Origin: Gymnothorax reevesii
Taxonomy: Eukaryota > Chordata > Actinopteri > Anguilliformes > Muraenidae
DNA length: 64,000 nt
Reading direction: 5' to 3'
Assembly (NCBI GenBank): GCA_029721435.1
Contig: CM056580.1
Span: forward strand, 27,770,367-27,834,366
Below, piece after piece: positions 11,300 to 22,065 of this stretch. Under the pieces are notes generated by a model. It was not told the DNA's origin. It did no database searches and saw only the letters and a program-made list of their open reading frames with translations. The translations under genes and the position numbers were made by a program. Position 1 is the stretch's first letter; each line of letters begins with the position of its first letter.

Positions 11300-11364
11300 G
11301 CAGCAGCTAAAACAGCAGTTATGGTCTTCATCGATCACGATGGACGAACAACATGATTCAGCGA
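10169..11364 (+). mobile_element. 5'-truncated LINE with exact 12-bp target-site duplication
   Basis: The body spans 10181-11352 and is bounded by ATGATTCAGCGA at 10169-10180 and again at 11353-11364. The first inserted codon is the proline before the conserved TLFSMMF motif of the RT, so truncation falls inside the RT domain. The 3' end is a short UTR ending near GATCACGATGGACGAAC, with no long poly-A. Such duplications and 5' truncations are hallmarks of target-primed reverse transcription. Confidence 0.9.
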
Positions 11365-12984
11365 TGAACGCAGTCACAGGAAAAAGCAATGATTCCAGAA
11401 TACAAGGAACAAAATCTACCACAAGTTGCAAGGTTTCATGACGTCCACGAGTAGACCTTTGACCCCCTTGTGCAAAATACAAATAATGCCCATTTTTCCT
11501 GTTGTGCAAGAGCCGCTATAGGTTTTATTACCTACTATTTGTGTCAAAGAGACTGTGAAAATTATTGCAGTTAAGCATGACATTTGGAAAATTAACCACT
11601 AAATTTTTTATGCACGCTGTTTAAAAGTGTATTTAACAGGATTGCCGTGCAGACCTGTTAAGTGTGGGAGTTAACTATTCCTTAAGTGAGTCTGCTGCTG
11701 GTAATGAGCTGGGCACACTCGCACAAAGTCTCTATAGCGTTACACAAGTGACATGCTGTGATGCTGATCATGCTCCAGCAAGGAATTTTATACAATAACT
11801 AGAGAAGTGCAGTTGCTGAGGAAAAACTGTGTGGACAAGCTGGAAGCTGCCGATAATGTGAGGTTCAAGTTGTTGAAAATGTAAGGTTTAAGCTGCTAAA
11901 AATGAGTTTAAAGCTTCTGAAAATGAAAATTATTTATGACAATAGTATATTTTGTTCTTTAACTGTGATATAAAAAAAAATAAGAAAAACCTCGACACTT
12001 TAAAATGTATGAAAATGCCAGAGGGAAATACTAGTTAAAGTGGTTGCTCAAGTTGCTCATTTTCTCCTGGACAGGTGAGATTCAGCTAAGTTTGGAAAAC
12101 TTAATTCTATTTAATGTAGGCACGGACATTTCAAATATTCTCAACAGTCGAATAACGTTATGTATGTTCGTTCATGGTACGTTAGTGCATATGCAGGTGC
12201 GTTATTGATTTGACTAGGTAACAGATTGTTTGAGAAATAAAAACCTCGACTCGTCATTGCTAACATTAGCAATGCATTTGTGAGCGGCAAGGAAAGGCAG
12301 AGAGGACTACATGCACCTGGCACCTAGTCAGGATTCTAGCAATCAGACCCTTGTTGTTATAAGGGCCCCAGCACCTGGCAGAGACCCTCCAGGGTCATGG
12401 GAGCAGACTCAACTATGGTCTGTTTGGCACCAACTTAGTTTGCCACAGCTGAAGCGGCCTGCCTCGGAGGTGAGGGACAATCTCTGGGGTAATGGTTAGC
12501 TCAAATGTCTTGCGAACCACCAAAAACTGGGAACCACAAACTTTTGTCCTGTGCTACCCATGCTGGACAATGCCACACAGCCATCCAATGGACTTTGACA
12601 GGACTGTACCCTTAAACTTAAAATGCATTGCCTTCTGTGTAAAAATTTCTAAAGACTTTTCATTTTCTCAGTTAAAACACTCATTTCGCTCACAATGTCA
12701 CAAAAATAATGTCTATTTCTGTTATACTGTATGATAAGAGCGGAGTAATAGCATTAATGCGGATTATTCTTGTAATTCTGTATTGGATTGGACGTTTCAT
12801 GACCAACTCTAACCCAAGTATGTCGTATTTGCTGTCATTTTAATCCTCTAAATATCTGGAATCGCATCGGGCATATTTCGAAGGAATTAAAATTGTACCA
12901 TACCCTCATTCAATAACTTTGGAAAGAAATGTACTTCAGTTTTCCTTGTGGTAATGTCTCCTATCAAAAAGCCCCTCCGGAGAG
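11365..12984. other. No gene recognised; small tandem repeat inside
   Basis: No coding or terminal-repeat signal. At 11861-11928 three loose copies of a ~23-bp unit occur (AGGTTTAAGCTGCTAAAAATG and variants). Several incidental frames of 60-110 codons have no motif. Confidence 0.45.
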
Positions 12985-13800
12985 GGGGAGCCTTCTTGGT
13001 TCGAATTACCCAAACGACCTATGACCCCGCCATAGGACACAGTCTGGAGTTTGGGCATATAAGAGGGGGAAACAGAGAAGTCGTGGAAGCTTCTATTCAT
13101 CCTTCCCTCATACATTGTGTATATGTGTAGTTTTGGGCTGCGCCAGGTATGAATTGACTTCTTTTTGCCTTTTCTGTAACGACGTAATTGGGTCTTGTGA
13201 TTTAAGCTTGTGCCTGCCCAGCGGAATAAATTGATATCTGCATCTGTTGTGTGTTTCTGACTGTAAACGAACATATACTCTCCGGTTCTGACTCCTGGCT
13301 CTCAATCGAGTAACGTAGTCCGTAATTAAGAGCCTGATCAACGCGCTTGGCATCTACGTTATAAGGTGGATTTTCCATGCTGTGTATGGTGCTATTAAAA
13401 TTCCGTTTATATCTTTAGGCGGAAATCTTAAAAGACGCAAGGCCTCTGAACGATGAGAATTCCGTTATATCTTGTAGTTGCTCGCTGTGGGCCCCGGTAA
13501 TCCCTAGTCATAGCGAATTTCTATGTCAAATTACTGTGCTTAATAGGCCACCAGCCTCTGAGTTCTTTCACCAGATTGGGTTGTTCAGATGGTTTTGGTC
13601 CAGGAGTAAGGTATAGACCAGTTATGAGTCCGATGCACAACGGAGCTCCAAATTAAGTAATACATTAACTAATTAAAATCCGATCATATTTATGCAAACG
13701 CATGGTAACCGCAAATGATTGCAACTAGAATTTTGTATCCTAAATATGATATGGAGTCAGATATATTGTAACAGCTAAGATATTCGGGCTGCAGCATCCA
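12985..13800 (+). mobile_element. Dispersed leader repeat (Penelope-associated), copy 3, diverged
   Basis: A GGCATATAAGAGG box near 13055, then GCGCCAGGTATGA (candidate donor GT at 13147) and GATTTAAGCTTGTGCCTGCC, correspond to block B of the copies at 5271 and 30907. ATATGGAGTCAGATAT near 13748 corresponds to block E. The pyrimidine-rich acceptor and blocks C-D were not found, so this is a diverged or rearranged copy. Limits are approximate. Confidence 0.4.
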
Positions 13801-14249
13801 CTAGGCATGTTTCAGGCCATTTAAAAGCAGAACGTGAAAGACGTCATCACGTGAGGCCAAGGGCAGGGGTCTAGTGCTGACGCTGTAGCCAGACCCCAAT
13901 TATTATAATGGAGACCGCGAGGACTTCCCTGGCTGTTAAGGCAAACACGCTGAGACCTTCTGCCTCAGCTAGGACTCTCCTTGGCCTAGTTGCACGGTGT
14001 TTACACATTATTAGTCCATTTCTCTGGATTTATGCTGAGACGCTGTGGAAACCGTTCCAACATTAGCACAGCCATTATGGCAATATGAAATGCAATTGAG
14101 ACAGTGCATTGGTCAAATGAGTCTTCACTCATTCTTTAAGCATATTACAGCATGGACTTTAGTGGGCTATCCACACAGAAGAGAGCCAAGCAAGTTGACT
14201 AATATGACCATTGCTAAAGTTAGTCATTAGTCTCGATCTTTTCTGAACT
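13801..14249. other. No recognised feature
   Basis: No supported gene or repeat. A 61-codon frame at 14045-14230 has no motif. Confidence 0.35.
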
Positions 14250-14465
14250 GAACTGAACTGAACACAGCCCTGTGAGAGCAAATCATTGGTGATATTGAAA
14301 CATAGCCATGGTAGCTCCATGTAGTAGACGTTCTTGCTGGATCCGGCAACCTAGCTGGCAGCCTCACGTCTGCAGAAGAGGAGGAGGGGATTCTGCGCTC
14401 TGCACTATTTTGAATGTGACTGCACCACCAGTTTTGGCCACAAACGTACATATTGCTCCTTTAAC
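14250..14465. mobile_element. TTAA-type MITE fragment
   Basis: The right end reads TACATATTGCTCCTTTAAC, a terminal motif (inward AGGAGCAATATGTA next to TTAA) similar to the AGGCCCAATATGTAA end of the complete element at 35952-36942. No matching left end was found, so it is a truncated copy. It starts close to a short (TGAAC)n run. Confidence 0.4.
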
Positions 14466-15769
14466 AAGAACACATTATCAGTCCTAGATCCTGATTAGGA
14501 TTTGAAGCTTGTTCTTGAAAACCGGAATTGATCAATAGGATTGCATTGAGGCAACTTTAACTCAGCCCCACTCCTGGACCCTGAAGCTTTTTAAATTAAC
14601 TACTGACTAAATTTAACCAATAAACATTGGCTGCCACTAAAATACTGGTTGCATTTGACAAAGACTAAGACGTTTTACGTGTATATGACATGGATTTCAG
14701 TACAAATGCGACTTTACAACCTTGCAACTAGCACATGCAATAGACGACACACGCACATTAGGAAACGAGCGAGTAATGATATTCAGCAGAGAGGAAAAAC
14801 ATTCACAAGACGTGCTTCAATCAAAACACATCTATGCCTAATAAACATGCATGCTGCTGAACTGTGCAGAGAAACACTAGGAATTCACATGAGGGCTGTG
14901 ACAAAGATCAAGAACATCCCCTTTAAGCCAAAGTGAGGTCACTTTGCACTCAGATTATACACCCTTAAAACTAGCCACAGTGGACTTGGACTTGCACAAT
15001 GGGCTTTAGACCATGCACTTAGATTGACAACATACAGCCCAAAATTGGCCATAGTGATGTGCAAAAAACAGCTAAATATTGATGTAACATGAAGCTATTC
15101 AGTCGATTTATTTAAATATTTAAGAGGTGTCTGAGCTACTCTATATTGATTGTTCCAAAATTTTGGCAGGTTGTCAGATATAATTACATACAATACACTG
15201 TTCTGTGAGTGACCTATCTATTTTTTTTTAAATTGCTGCAGGTGTCGATAGGGAAATCGGTGTTATTGTTGCAGTGGATAATTTAAGCTGCTTAAAAGGA
15301 TACAGGGGCTGGTGTCACATCAGAAAGGTCATATTTTACCATAAAAAATATTATCTCTCTACTCTGACAGCTGCATTCTTCTCCTCAACATCATGAGAAT
15401 CCACTTTTACCATAATAACCTAATCTACTCGACAACCATTAATTTTCCCATGAAAAAAATATGTCTTGGGACAGAAAAATAAAATCTGACAGGTACTAAT
15501 ACCAAACATGTAGCCATCTGGACCAATAACTCATATATACAACTCTGTAACCTTTATAGTGCATTGAAAATGGTATGAAGAGCAAGTATGGATTGCACAA
15601 TAATCACTGCAGTGTGCAGGGTTTGGTTAAAAGCATTTCATCACAAATATGTAAACTACATAGAAATTACACATAGCAATGTGTAGTCCCTAGCTATGAG
15701 ACTCGGATATCCCTGACACGAAGTACAAAATGACAGAAAGCTAAAGGGCTAACCTTACAATGCCGTATA
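14466..15769. other. No recognised feature
   Basis: A 95-codon frame at 14649-14936 (rich in K, R and T) has no family I recognise. The remainder is AT-rich and featureless. Confidence 0.4.
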
Positions 15770-17255
15770 GAGTACCGTGAAAAAGTACTTCCCCCTTCTT
15801 GATTTCTTACTTTTTTGAATATTTTTCACACTTAAATGTTTCAGATCATCAAACAAATTTTAATATAAGTAAAAGATGACCCAAGTAAATACAAAATGCA
15901 GTTTTTAAATGATGATTTAATGTATTCAGGGGAAAAAGCTATCCAAACCTACTTGGCCCTATGTGAAAAAGTAATTGCCCCCCCCCCCCCCCCCCCCCCC
16001 CAAGTAAATCATGAATTAACTGTGATTAACCAAATCTTTTGAGCCCAGTTTCACTACCCACACCAGACCAGTTGAATCACAAAATCACTTTGATAGAACC
16101 TTTCTGACAAACTGATGCAGGCAAAAAGATCTAAAAAAGCAACATATAATGCCGCGAACTTAAGAAATTCAAGAAGAGAGGAGAAACAAAGAAATTGACA
16201 TCTATCAGTCTGGAAAGGGTTGCAAAGCCATTTCTAAGGCTTTGGGTCTTCGGCAAATCACGGTGAGAGTCATTATCAAGAAATGGAGAAAACTTGGAAC
16301 AGTGGTGAATATTCCCAGGAGTGGTTCATGATTCAACAATAAGATAGAGACTGGGCAAAAAATGACATCCGTGGGAGAGTTACATGGCGAAAACCACTGC
16401 TGACCAAAAAGAATTCGAAGGCTCGTCTAGCATTTGCCAAAATACATCTTGATGATCCTCAAGATTTTTGGGAAAATATTCAGTGGAATGACGAGACATA
16501 AGTTGAACTTTTTGGAAGATGTGCGTCCCGTCACAACTAACACAGCATTTCAGAAAAAGAACATCATACCAAAAGTCAAACATGGTGGTGGTAGTGTGAT
16601 GGCTTGGGGCTGTTTTGCTGCTGCAGGACCTGGACGACTTGTAATAATTGATGGAACTATTGATTCTGCTCTCTACCGGAAAACCCTGAGGGGGAATGTC
16701 CAAACCTCAGATTGTGATCTCGAGCTCAAGCTCACTTGGGTTATGCAGCAGGACAGTGATCCGAAACACGCCAGCAAGTCCACCTCTGAATGGCTTAAAA
16801 AAAAACAACACCTCAGTAGCCTTGTGAAAGTCTGGGCTTAAATCCTATTGAGATGCAGTGGCATGACCTTAAACAGGCCGTTCGTGCTCTAAAACCCTCC
16901 AATGTGGCTGAATCAAAACAATTCTGCAAAGAAGATTGGGCTGAAATTTTTCCATGGCGATGTGAAAGACTCATTGCCAGTTAAAGCAAACGCTTGATTG
17001 CAGTTGTTGTCGCAGAGGGTGGCACAACCAGTTATTAAGATTTAGGGGGCAATTACTTTTTCACATAGGGCCTGGTAGGTTTCGATAGCTTTTTCCCTTA
17101 ATAAATGAAATCATCATTTAAAAACTGCATTTTGTATTTACTTGGGTTGTCTTTGCCTCATTAAAATTTGTTTGATGATCTGAAACATTTAAGCCAAAAA
17201 AATATGCAAAAAACGAACAAATCGGGAAGGGGGCAAATACTTTTTCATGGCACTG
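15770..17255 (+). mobile_element. Tc1-like transposon, ~1.49 kb, complete ends
   Basis: Flanked by TA (15768-15769 and 17256-17257). The ends read GAGTACCGTGAAAAAGTACT and, inward from the right, CAGTGCCATGAAAAAGTATT. Inverted similarity continues for about 210 bases on each side (for example AAACATTTAAG...TTTGATGATCTG on the right and its complement on the left), the long-IR layout known for many fish Tc1 elements. A run of 24 C (15978-16001) sits inside the left repeat. Confidence 0.85.
16180..16985 (+). pseudogene. Tc1-like transposase pseudogene
   Basis: Reading through breaks, the plus strand keeps recognisable blocks of a DDE transposase. These are WRKPLLTKKNSKARLAFAK near 16380, NDET with the first catalytic aspartate near 16490, KHGGGSVMAWGCF near 16580, QQDSDPKHASKS with the second aspartate near 16748, and NPIEMQWHDLK with the glutamate near 16845. 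All three catalytic residues survive, but the frame is closed by stops (one directly after NDET) and shifts, and the first helix-turn-helix is poorly kept. The longest clean segment is 135 codons (16434-16841). It cannot make active transposase. Confidence 0.8.
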
Positions 17256-17257
17256 TA

Positions 17258-18086
17258 TCTGTTTTCTCCAGGAACATTCTAGAATATTCCTGGGATTCCA
17301 ACCAGCCAGTTTGTAGTTTAATCCAGATTTTTCAGTTTGTTTTTAGAGCATTGGCTGAAAAGCAAGCATTGGGATCAGCCCATGCTTGTGGTTTAGATAG
17401 CTCCCAAAGAGTAAGGCTGTGTGTCAATGCATATGAACAAAGGGAAAGCAAACATACGTGGCTGGGACATTCATGGTGGATGAGCTCAATGTGCTCATTG
17501 CATACCAAACAGATGAAGCAAACACAGGATTTGCTTGCCAGTGCATGGACATAAAGAAATAATAATGCATTAATAATTAGATATACAGTCTGTAGGCTAT
17601 GACCTTGGAGCTAATTTATAGTCAAGTGAAATTCTTGTTTACATTGACTTCAATGTTTCAATAATGACCTTTTTTCCCTCGAAAAATTTTTTGTTTGTTT
17701 GCAGTTCTGTGCATGGAAAAATGCAACAAAAAAAAGTATTTTGAAAGTGAAGGCTAAAACCATAGGTATTTCCAAATATTAATAAATTGACTTCCAAATG
17801 AAAAGTTGAATTTAATGTAATGTCAATGTGATTTGTTGGTCTCCGGAATCAGGTTTTCAATATGATTCAGTAAGGCTGACAAGGTGAAGAAAGTAAAAAT
17901 GGTTAATTTATTCCATTTAATTTGCTCTTGGGGGCAGTTTTGTGTTGCTACCAATAAATCATCTGACAGCTCTCTTTGAATCAGAATCAAGATAAATAAC
18001 AATTTCTTTCAGTCCAATCTCGGCTGCAGACAATGAAATGTACTTTTGTGTGCAGTGAAGCTTATACACTTAACAAAATGAGGATA
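17258..18086. other. No recognised feature
   Basis: A 128-codon plus-strand frame overlaps the end of the Tc1 (17168-17554) and shows no motif. No other signal. Confidence 0.4.
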
Positions 18087-18576
18087 AATCAGAAACCAAG
18101 TACTATTTAAGTATTTATTTCATGTAATATTAGATAAGTGAACAGATAACAATATATAGTAAATACAAAAATAATACAGTATTTTATTGGAGAGTAAAGG
18201 TCAATATTTAATGTGTCTTAGCTTTCATTAAAGCATTCAATCTTTCAGACATAGTTTTCACTTTTTTTTCATTATTTCCTCACTCGTGAAACCATTCCAT
18301 GTGGTTTGAAGTTAATTCCAAAGAGATTCCTTCGACTTTACTACAACTTTGCTCGATTAGATTAAGGTCTGGACTTTGAGCTGGCCAAGTCATAACTTTT
18401 ATGTCACCAGATGTTTCTTTCGGACTGTGATAATTCTTACACAACTCAGAAGTGTGTTTAGGGTCATTATCTTTTTGACTATAAAATCCCCAACCAATCT
18501 GTCTCTTTCCTGATGGCAATGCATGCCTTACAAGGATGCTGATTTGCCAGAGTATTTCCAAAATAATGGTTGCCAT
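18087..18576 (-). mobile_element. Tc1-like transposon fragment (minus strand)
   Basis: The minus frame 18280-18576 encodes the C-terminal catalytic portion of a Tc1-like transposase. SQKDNDPKHTSELCKNY holds the second catalytic aspartate and WPAQSPDLNLIEQSCSK the glutamate. The N-terminal DNA-binding half is missing. The peptide is close to that read from 56390-57430 (shared LPSGKR, IKVMT and nearby positions), so both belong to one family. At 18087-18123 lies a short repeat shared with 3086-3131. The fragment runs directly into the repeat at 18577. Confidence 0.75.
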
Positions 18577-18985
18577 GGCAACACTAACTTTTTTACATTT
18601 TCAGTAAATACGAGTCTATTGCAACGACATCAAACTAAAATTTAAAAAAACATTTTTTTAATTTAAAGAGGCACATCTTTATACTCTAAGACTGCAATGA
18701 ACTAAAACTGACACCGGATTCTTGTCCAATAACCAGCTGATTTCTATAATGTCTCATTCATATTCAGTGGCACAATTGGCATTCACTGAAACATTCGCAA
18801 ATATGAGGCATTGTACCCCTTTACAGTTTCTCTTAGTCGTTGAATGAAGAGTTTGTTTCCTTTGTCCTTAACATAATGACAGCCCCAAAACCTGGCAAGG
18901 TCAGCATGAAGTAATTCATTAGGACCCCTTTTAGACAAAAGTGGTGATGTATAATCATCACTGAACGCTACTGTACATAAACATA
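18577..18985 (-). repeat. Paired dispersed repeat X, copy 1
   Basis: Closely similar to 21600-21985: both contain ATGGTTGYCATGGCAACA, AAAGAGGCAMATCTTTATAC, GGATTCTTGTCCAATAACCA and CCCCAAAACCTGGCAAGGTC in the same order. The minus strand keeps a peptide (ARFWG..YVKDKGNKLF.QRLR.TVK.YNASYL) seen in both copies. At 18930-18985 the repeat goes on with a segment that recurs near 57735-57790 (GTATARTCATCACTG). Confidence 0.7.
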
Positions 18986-19164
18986 ATGAATGGGTAGCCA
19001 GAATTAATTACTACCAAAAATCAAACTCACAGGCACATTAACACAAACAAAAATCAGTGCTATGGGGGAAAAAAAAGTTTGTCATGCTGTTTTCTCTATC
19101 GTGAATGTCTTGGCCGACTATCCTGCTGGCCCTGCTACTGGCTTTTTTGGTTTGATCCCTGAAA
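18986..19164. other. No recognised feature
   Basis: Short spacer between repeat X and the next Tc1-like element. Confidence 0.3.
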
Positions 19165-19167
19165 CTA

Positions 19168-20007
19168 CAATGAGCAAAAATATAAACACTTCATGTCAAA
19201 TATTGATGCCACATGGAGTTAACAACTGTAAGTGAGCATATGCTGACTTTTACTTGTACAGCAGGGATATTTCTCTTGATTTGTGTACCATTTTTTAATC
19301 CATCTCTCCGTCAGTGAGCATTTACTTAGTGATTTCACTCAGTACATGGGAGTAGCATTTCCAGACGGTGATCAGACAGAATGTGCAGTACCCAGACACT
19401 CCTTATTCTGGGGACAATAAAAGGCCACCCCAAAATGTCAAATTTTGTCAAAAGTCATCATGCCTCAGATGTCTTAGGTCATGCGGGAACGTGCCATTGG
19501 CATGCTGGATGCAGGGATGTCCACCAGAGTGGTCTGCATGCAGTTACTTGAAGCAGAGCACATTCCGGTTCTGGACTGGCCTGCGTATTCGCCGGACATG
19601 TCGCCCATAGGGCATTTTTGGGATGTTCTGGATCGACATGTCCGCGACTGTGTTCCAGTTCCGGATAATGTGCGCAAGCTCCGTGTGGCCCTCCAGGAAG
19701 AATGGAATAACATTCCACAGGCCACGATAGACAAGCAGATCAACTCCATGCGAAGGAGATGTGTTGCTTTGAGAGACGCAAATGGTGGACACACAAGATA
19801 TTGAACATTCAGTTCTTCAACCTGACCCTCAACGTGTTCAAAGGATTGTCACTCCTTTGCAGATGTCAATATCAAGATGTAATGGACGATGATCTGAAGA
19901 TTAATCATTAACAAAAATGAATTTTGATTCACTTTATATATTGAATAACCCAAATGTTAATAAAAACTCAAAAATTTGACACTGGGAATTTCTATTTTTG
20001 TTCAATG
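19168..20007 (+). mobile_element. Internally deleted Tc1-like transposon, ~840 bp
   Basis: Ends read CAATGAGCAAAAATATAAAC and, inward from the right, CATTGAACAAAAATAGAAAT, each next to a TA (19166-19167, 20008-20009). Elements of this kind are usually about twice as long; here the middle of the transposase is gone. The family differs from the Tc1 elements at 15.8, 27.9 and 56.4 kb. Confidence 0.85.
19481..19804 (+). pseudogene. Deleted Tc1-like transposase: HTH joined to catalytic C-terminus
   Basis: A 107-codon open frame. Residues 1-25 (MRERAIGMLDAGMSTRVV...) match the first helix-turn-helix of the transposase. From residue 28 the frame jumps directly to the C-terminal catalytic part, VLDWPAYSPDMSPIGHFWDV (residues 30-49), and on to the usual C-terminus. 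The in-frame deletion removes the second DNA-binding helix set and the first two catalytic aspartates. In the family the last catalytic residue is the glutamate of SPIEH; here residue 44 is glycine (codon GGG at 19610-19612). It can have no catalysis. A truncated DNA-binding peptide is possible but speculative. Confidence 0.8.
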
Positions 20008-20049
20008 TAGCTTACTGGTGCCCCTTTGCATTGGCCAAATCTATTTTTA

Positions 20050-20321
20050 TATGTAGCCGAACTAGATAGATCTTTTTCGGTTTGTACTGGTTCTCATTTC
20101 GAAATAAGACCAATTAATGCCTTTGACACCCAGGGGTGGGTGGAGAGATGAGGTAAGCAGACCCCTAACTGGCCAGTTCCCGCACTTAACTGTGGTACTT
20201 GTGAGGATGTTTGGGGTGAACCTCGTTTCATCAAACCCCTGGGCATAGCGTGGCCCTGGATGTTTGATTTCCTCCCACAGCTCATTTCCCATCCAATGAG
20301 GCAAGGGCAGTTTGTGACATA
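20050..20321 (-). other. Coding-like minus-strand stretch, unidentified
   Basis: The minus strand is open over about 90 codons and reads KLPLPHWMGNELWEEIKHPG followed by RYAQGFDETRF, NILTSTTVKCGNWP and SLHPPLGVKGINW. The composition is protein-like (W, P and G in plausible spacing) and unlike the AT-driven spurious frames nearby. The frame runs into the MITE at 20322, so its natural beginning is not seen here. It could be a host exon or part of an unknown mobile element. I do not recognise a family. Confidence 0.35.
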
Positions 20322-21066
20322 GGCTGTGTCTGAAAAAGCTCACTACTCACTTTATATAGTGAACGATGTAGTGGGTTTGCCATTTTGTATTGTCTGAATT
20401 GTTTGTTAGAATTATTATACCCTATGAAGTAAACTCATTACATCCCACAATCCACAGCAAAATATAGTGAACATCCAATGCTTACTAATCCAGCTATACG
20501 TCTTATCATGAACTGCATACATACAGAAAAGCACAGAAAGACATAAGCTGCGTTTAGTCAACGGACTTTGGTTTCTCTTACTTTGTGAAAACAAGCACAA
20601 GACATTTATTCAGCTTAACTGGAACTTTAACTGGAACCTGAGCAGAGCAGGAGACCTGTTTGTTTACACAGGATATTTCAAGAAGGGCAGTCAAAGTCAC
20701 GTAACATGAAGATGACAGAGATTTCAAGCGGACATTCAGATACAATTAAAGCAAATACTGATGAGTTGAGGGACAAAAAATAGAAGACAATATTAAACAT
20801 TTAAGGCAAATTTTACAATGTAAACGATAATAGCAAATACAAACTTGATGAAAAATATACTCTGTTCGTTTATTACAAAAATAAGTCCAAATCCTTCAGC
20901 TGAGGTTGAACAGGAATGATTTAATTGTTATCGCAAAATTAACAGCCGCAACAAAACAAGCCGGGTAGTGTCCGAAAGCATTTCTTCCCTCTGCCTATGA
21001 GCTATATAGTGAGTACCCTTGTATTGAGTAAGGAGTAGTGAATAAGTGAGTGATTTCGGACACAGC
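20322..21066. mobile_element. Non-autonomous DNA transposon, GGCTGTGTC ends, ~745 bp
   Basis: The left end GGCTGTGTCTGAAAAAGCTC and the right end (inward GGCTGTGTCCGAAATCACTC) form inverted repeats, followed inward by matching CTATATAGTGA words on both sides. There is no coding capacity. GGCTGTGTCCGAAAT is a common MITE terminus in fish. I found no clear target duplication, so the superfamily is left open. Confidence 0.75.
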
Positions 21067-21599
21067 CTTGGTCAACAGACTACCTGCCAGGTTTGAAATG
21101 AAGCTGCGGCAGTAAATGGGCCAATAGAAAGCATCAAGCATCTGCCGCTTTTCAGAGCGACCGTAAATTGTGTTGGATCTGTCAAGCTCCTACATCACAA
21201 CATCCAGGTGCAGCGCCTGAGGATATACTGCAGTTGACTGACATGAAACAAAGCAATCCCAGGTGGGATTTCAGATGTAACTGGGAAGAAAAGTTTGTCA
21301 GCAGCCCGAGCAAAATTTGCAAAATATTCAATGGCAAGCCAGAGAAAACATTGACAGGTTCTGCGGTGAAAAAATCATGCTCACTGGGTTTTAACCAGAG
21401 AAAAAATGGGACCTGTGCAGTGTTGTTGTCCTAACCGTCAGAATTGTGTTGAAAGAAAAAAATTGGTCGGGAAATTTTTTGAGAAAATTTGATTTTTTTT
21501 TTTAATTTGCCATTTTTTTACATTTTGCAAGGTAAATGATGGTCAAAGAATTCACCGGAAGATTCCTCTTTGGCACCACACTCCTCTTTCATGCTGATA
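21067..21599. other. No assigned gene; possible continuation of minus-strand coding
   Basis: Just right of the MITE, the minus strand at about 21067-21160 reads IYGRSEKRQMLDAFYWPIYC followed by RSFISNLAG, again protein-like. On the plus strand an 88-codon frame (21168-21434) has no motif. Confidence 0.3.
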
Positions 21600-22065
21600 A
21601 AAATCTTATTTGTCAGAGTATTGCCAATATAATGGTTGTCATGGCAACACATTAACTTTTCACAAATTTCAGTAAATACGAGCCTATTGAAACAACAACA
21701 AACTAAAATTAATCCAGTTTTTAATTTAAAGAGGCAAATCTTTATACTCTAAGATTGCCATGAACTAAAGCTGACATCGGATTCTTGTCCAATAACCAGC
21801 TGATTTCTAAAATGTCACATTCATATTCAATGGCACAATTGGCATTCAGTGAAAGATTTGCAAATACGAGGCATTGTACTCCTTAACAGTTTTTCTTAGT
21901 CGTTGAACGAAGAGTTTGTTTCCTTTGTCCTTAACATAGTGACGGCCCCAAAACCTGGCAAGGTCAGCATATACTGATTCGAAAGCTTGCTCACAGAACT
22001 GGGCTAGACCACAGTTCTGCTGATGACAGAAGGCTCTTCCTGGATTCTTGTCCAATAACTAGCTG
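21600..22065 (-). repeat. Paired dispersed repeat X, copy 2, with conserved peptide
   Basis: Similar to 18577-18985. The minus-strand frame 21846-22055 (69 codons) reads NCGLAQFCEQAFESVYADLA followed by RFWGRHYVKDKGNKLF and RLRKTVKEYNASYL. It looks like the C-terminus of a real protein followed by an untranslated tail (21600-21845). Copy 1 keeps the same peptide with a few substitutions. I recall similar E-A-x-E-S-V-H and Y-N-S-x-H-L patterns in uncharacterised proteins of fish and cnidarians, but cannot name a family. Confidence 0.55.
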
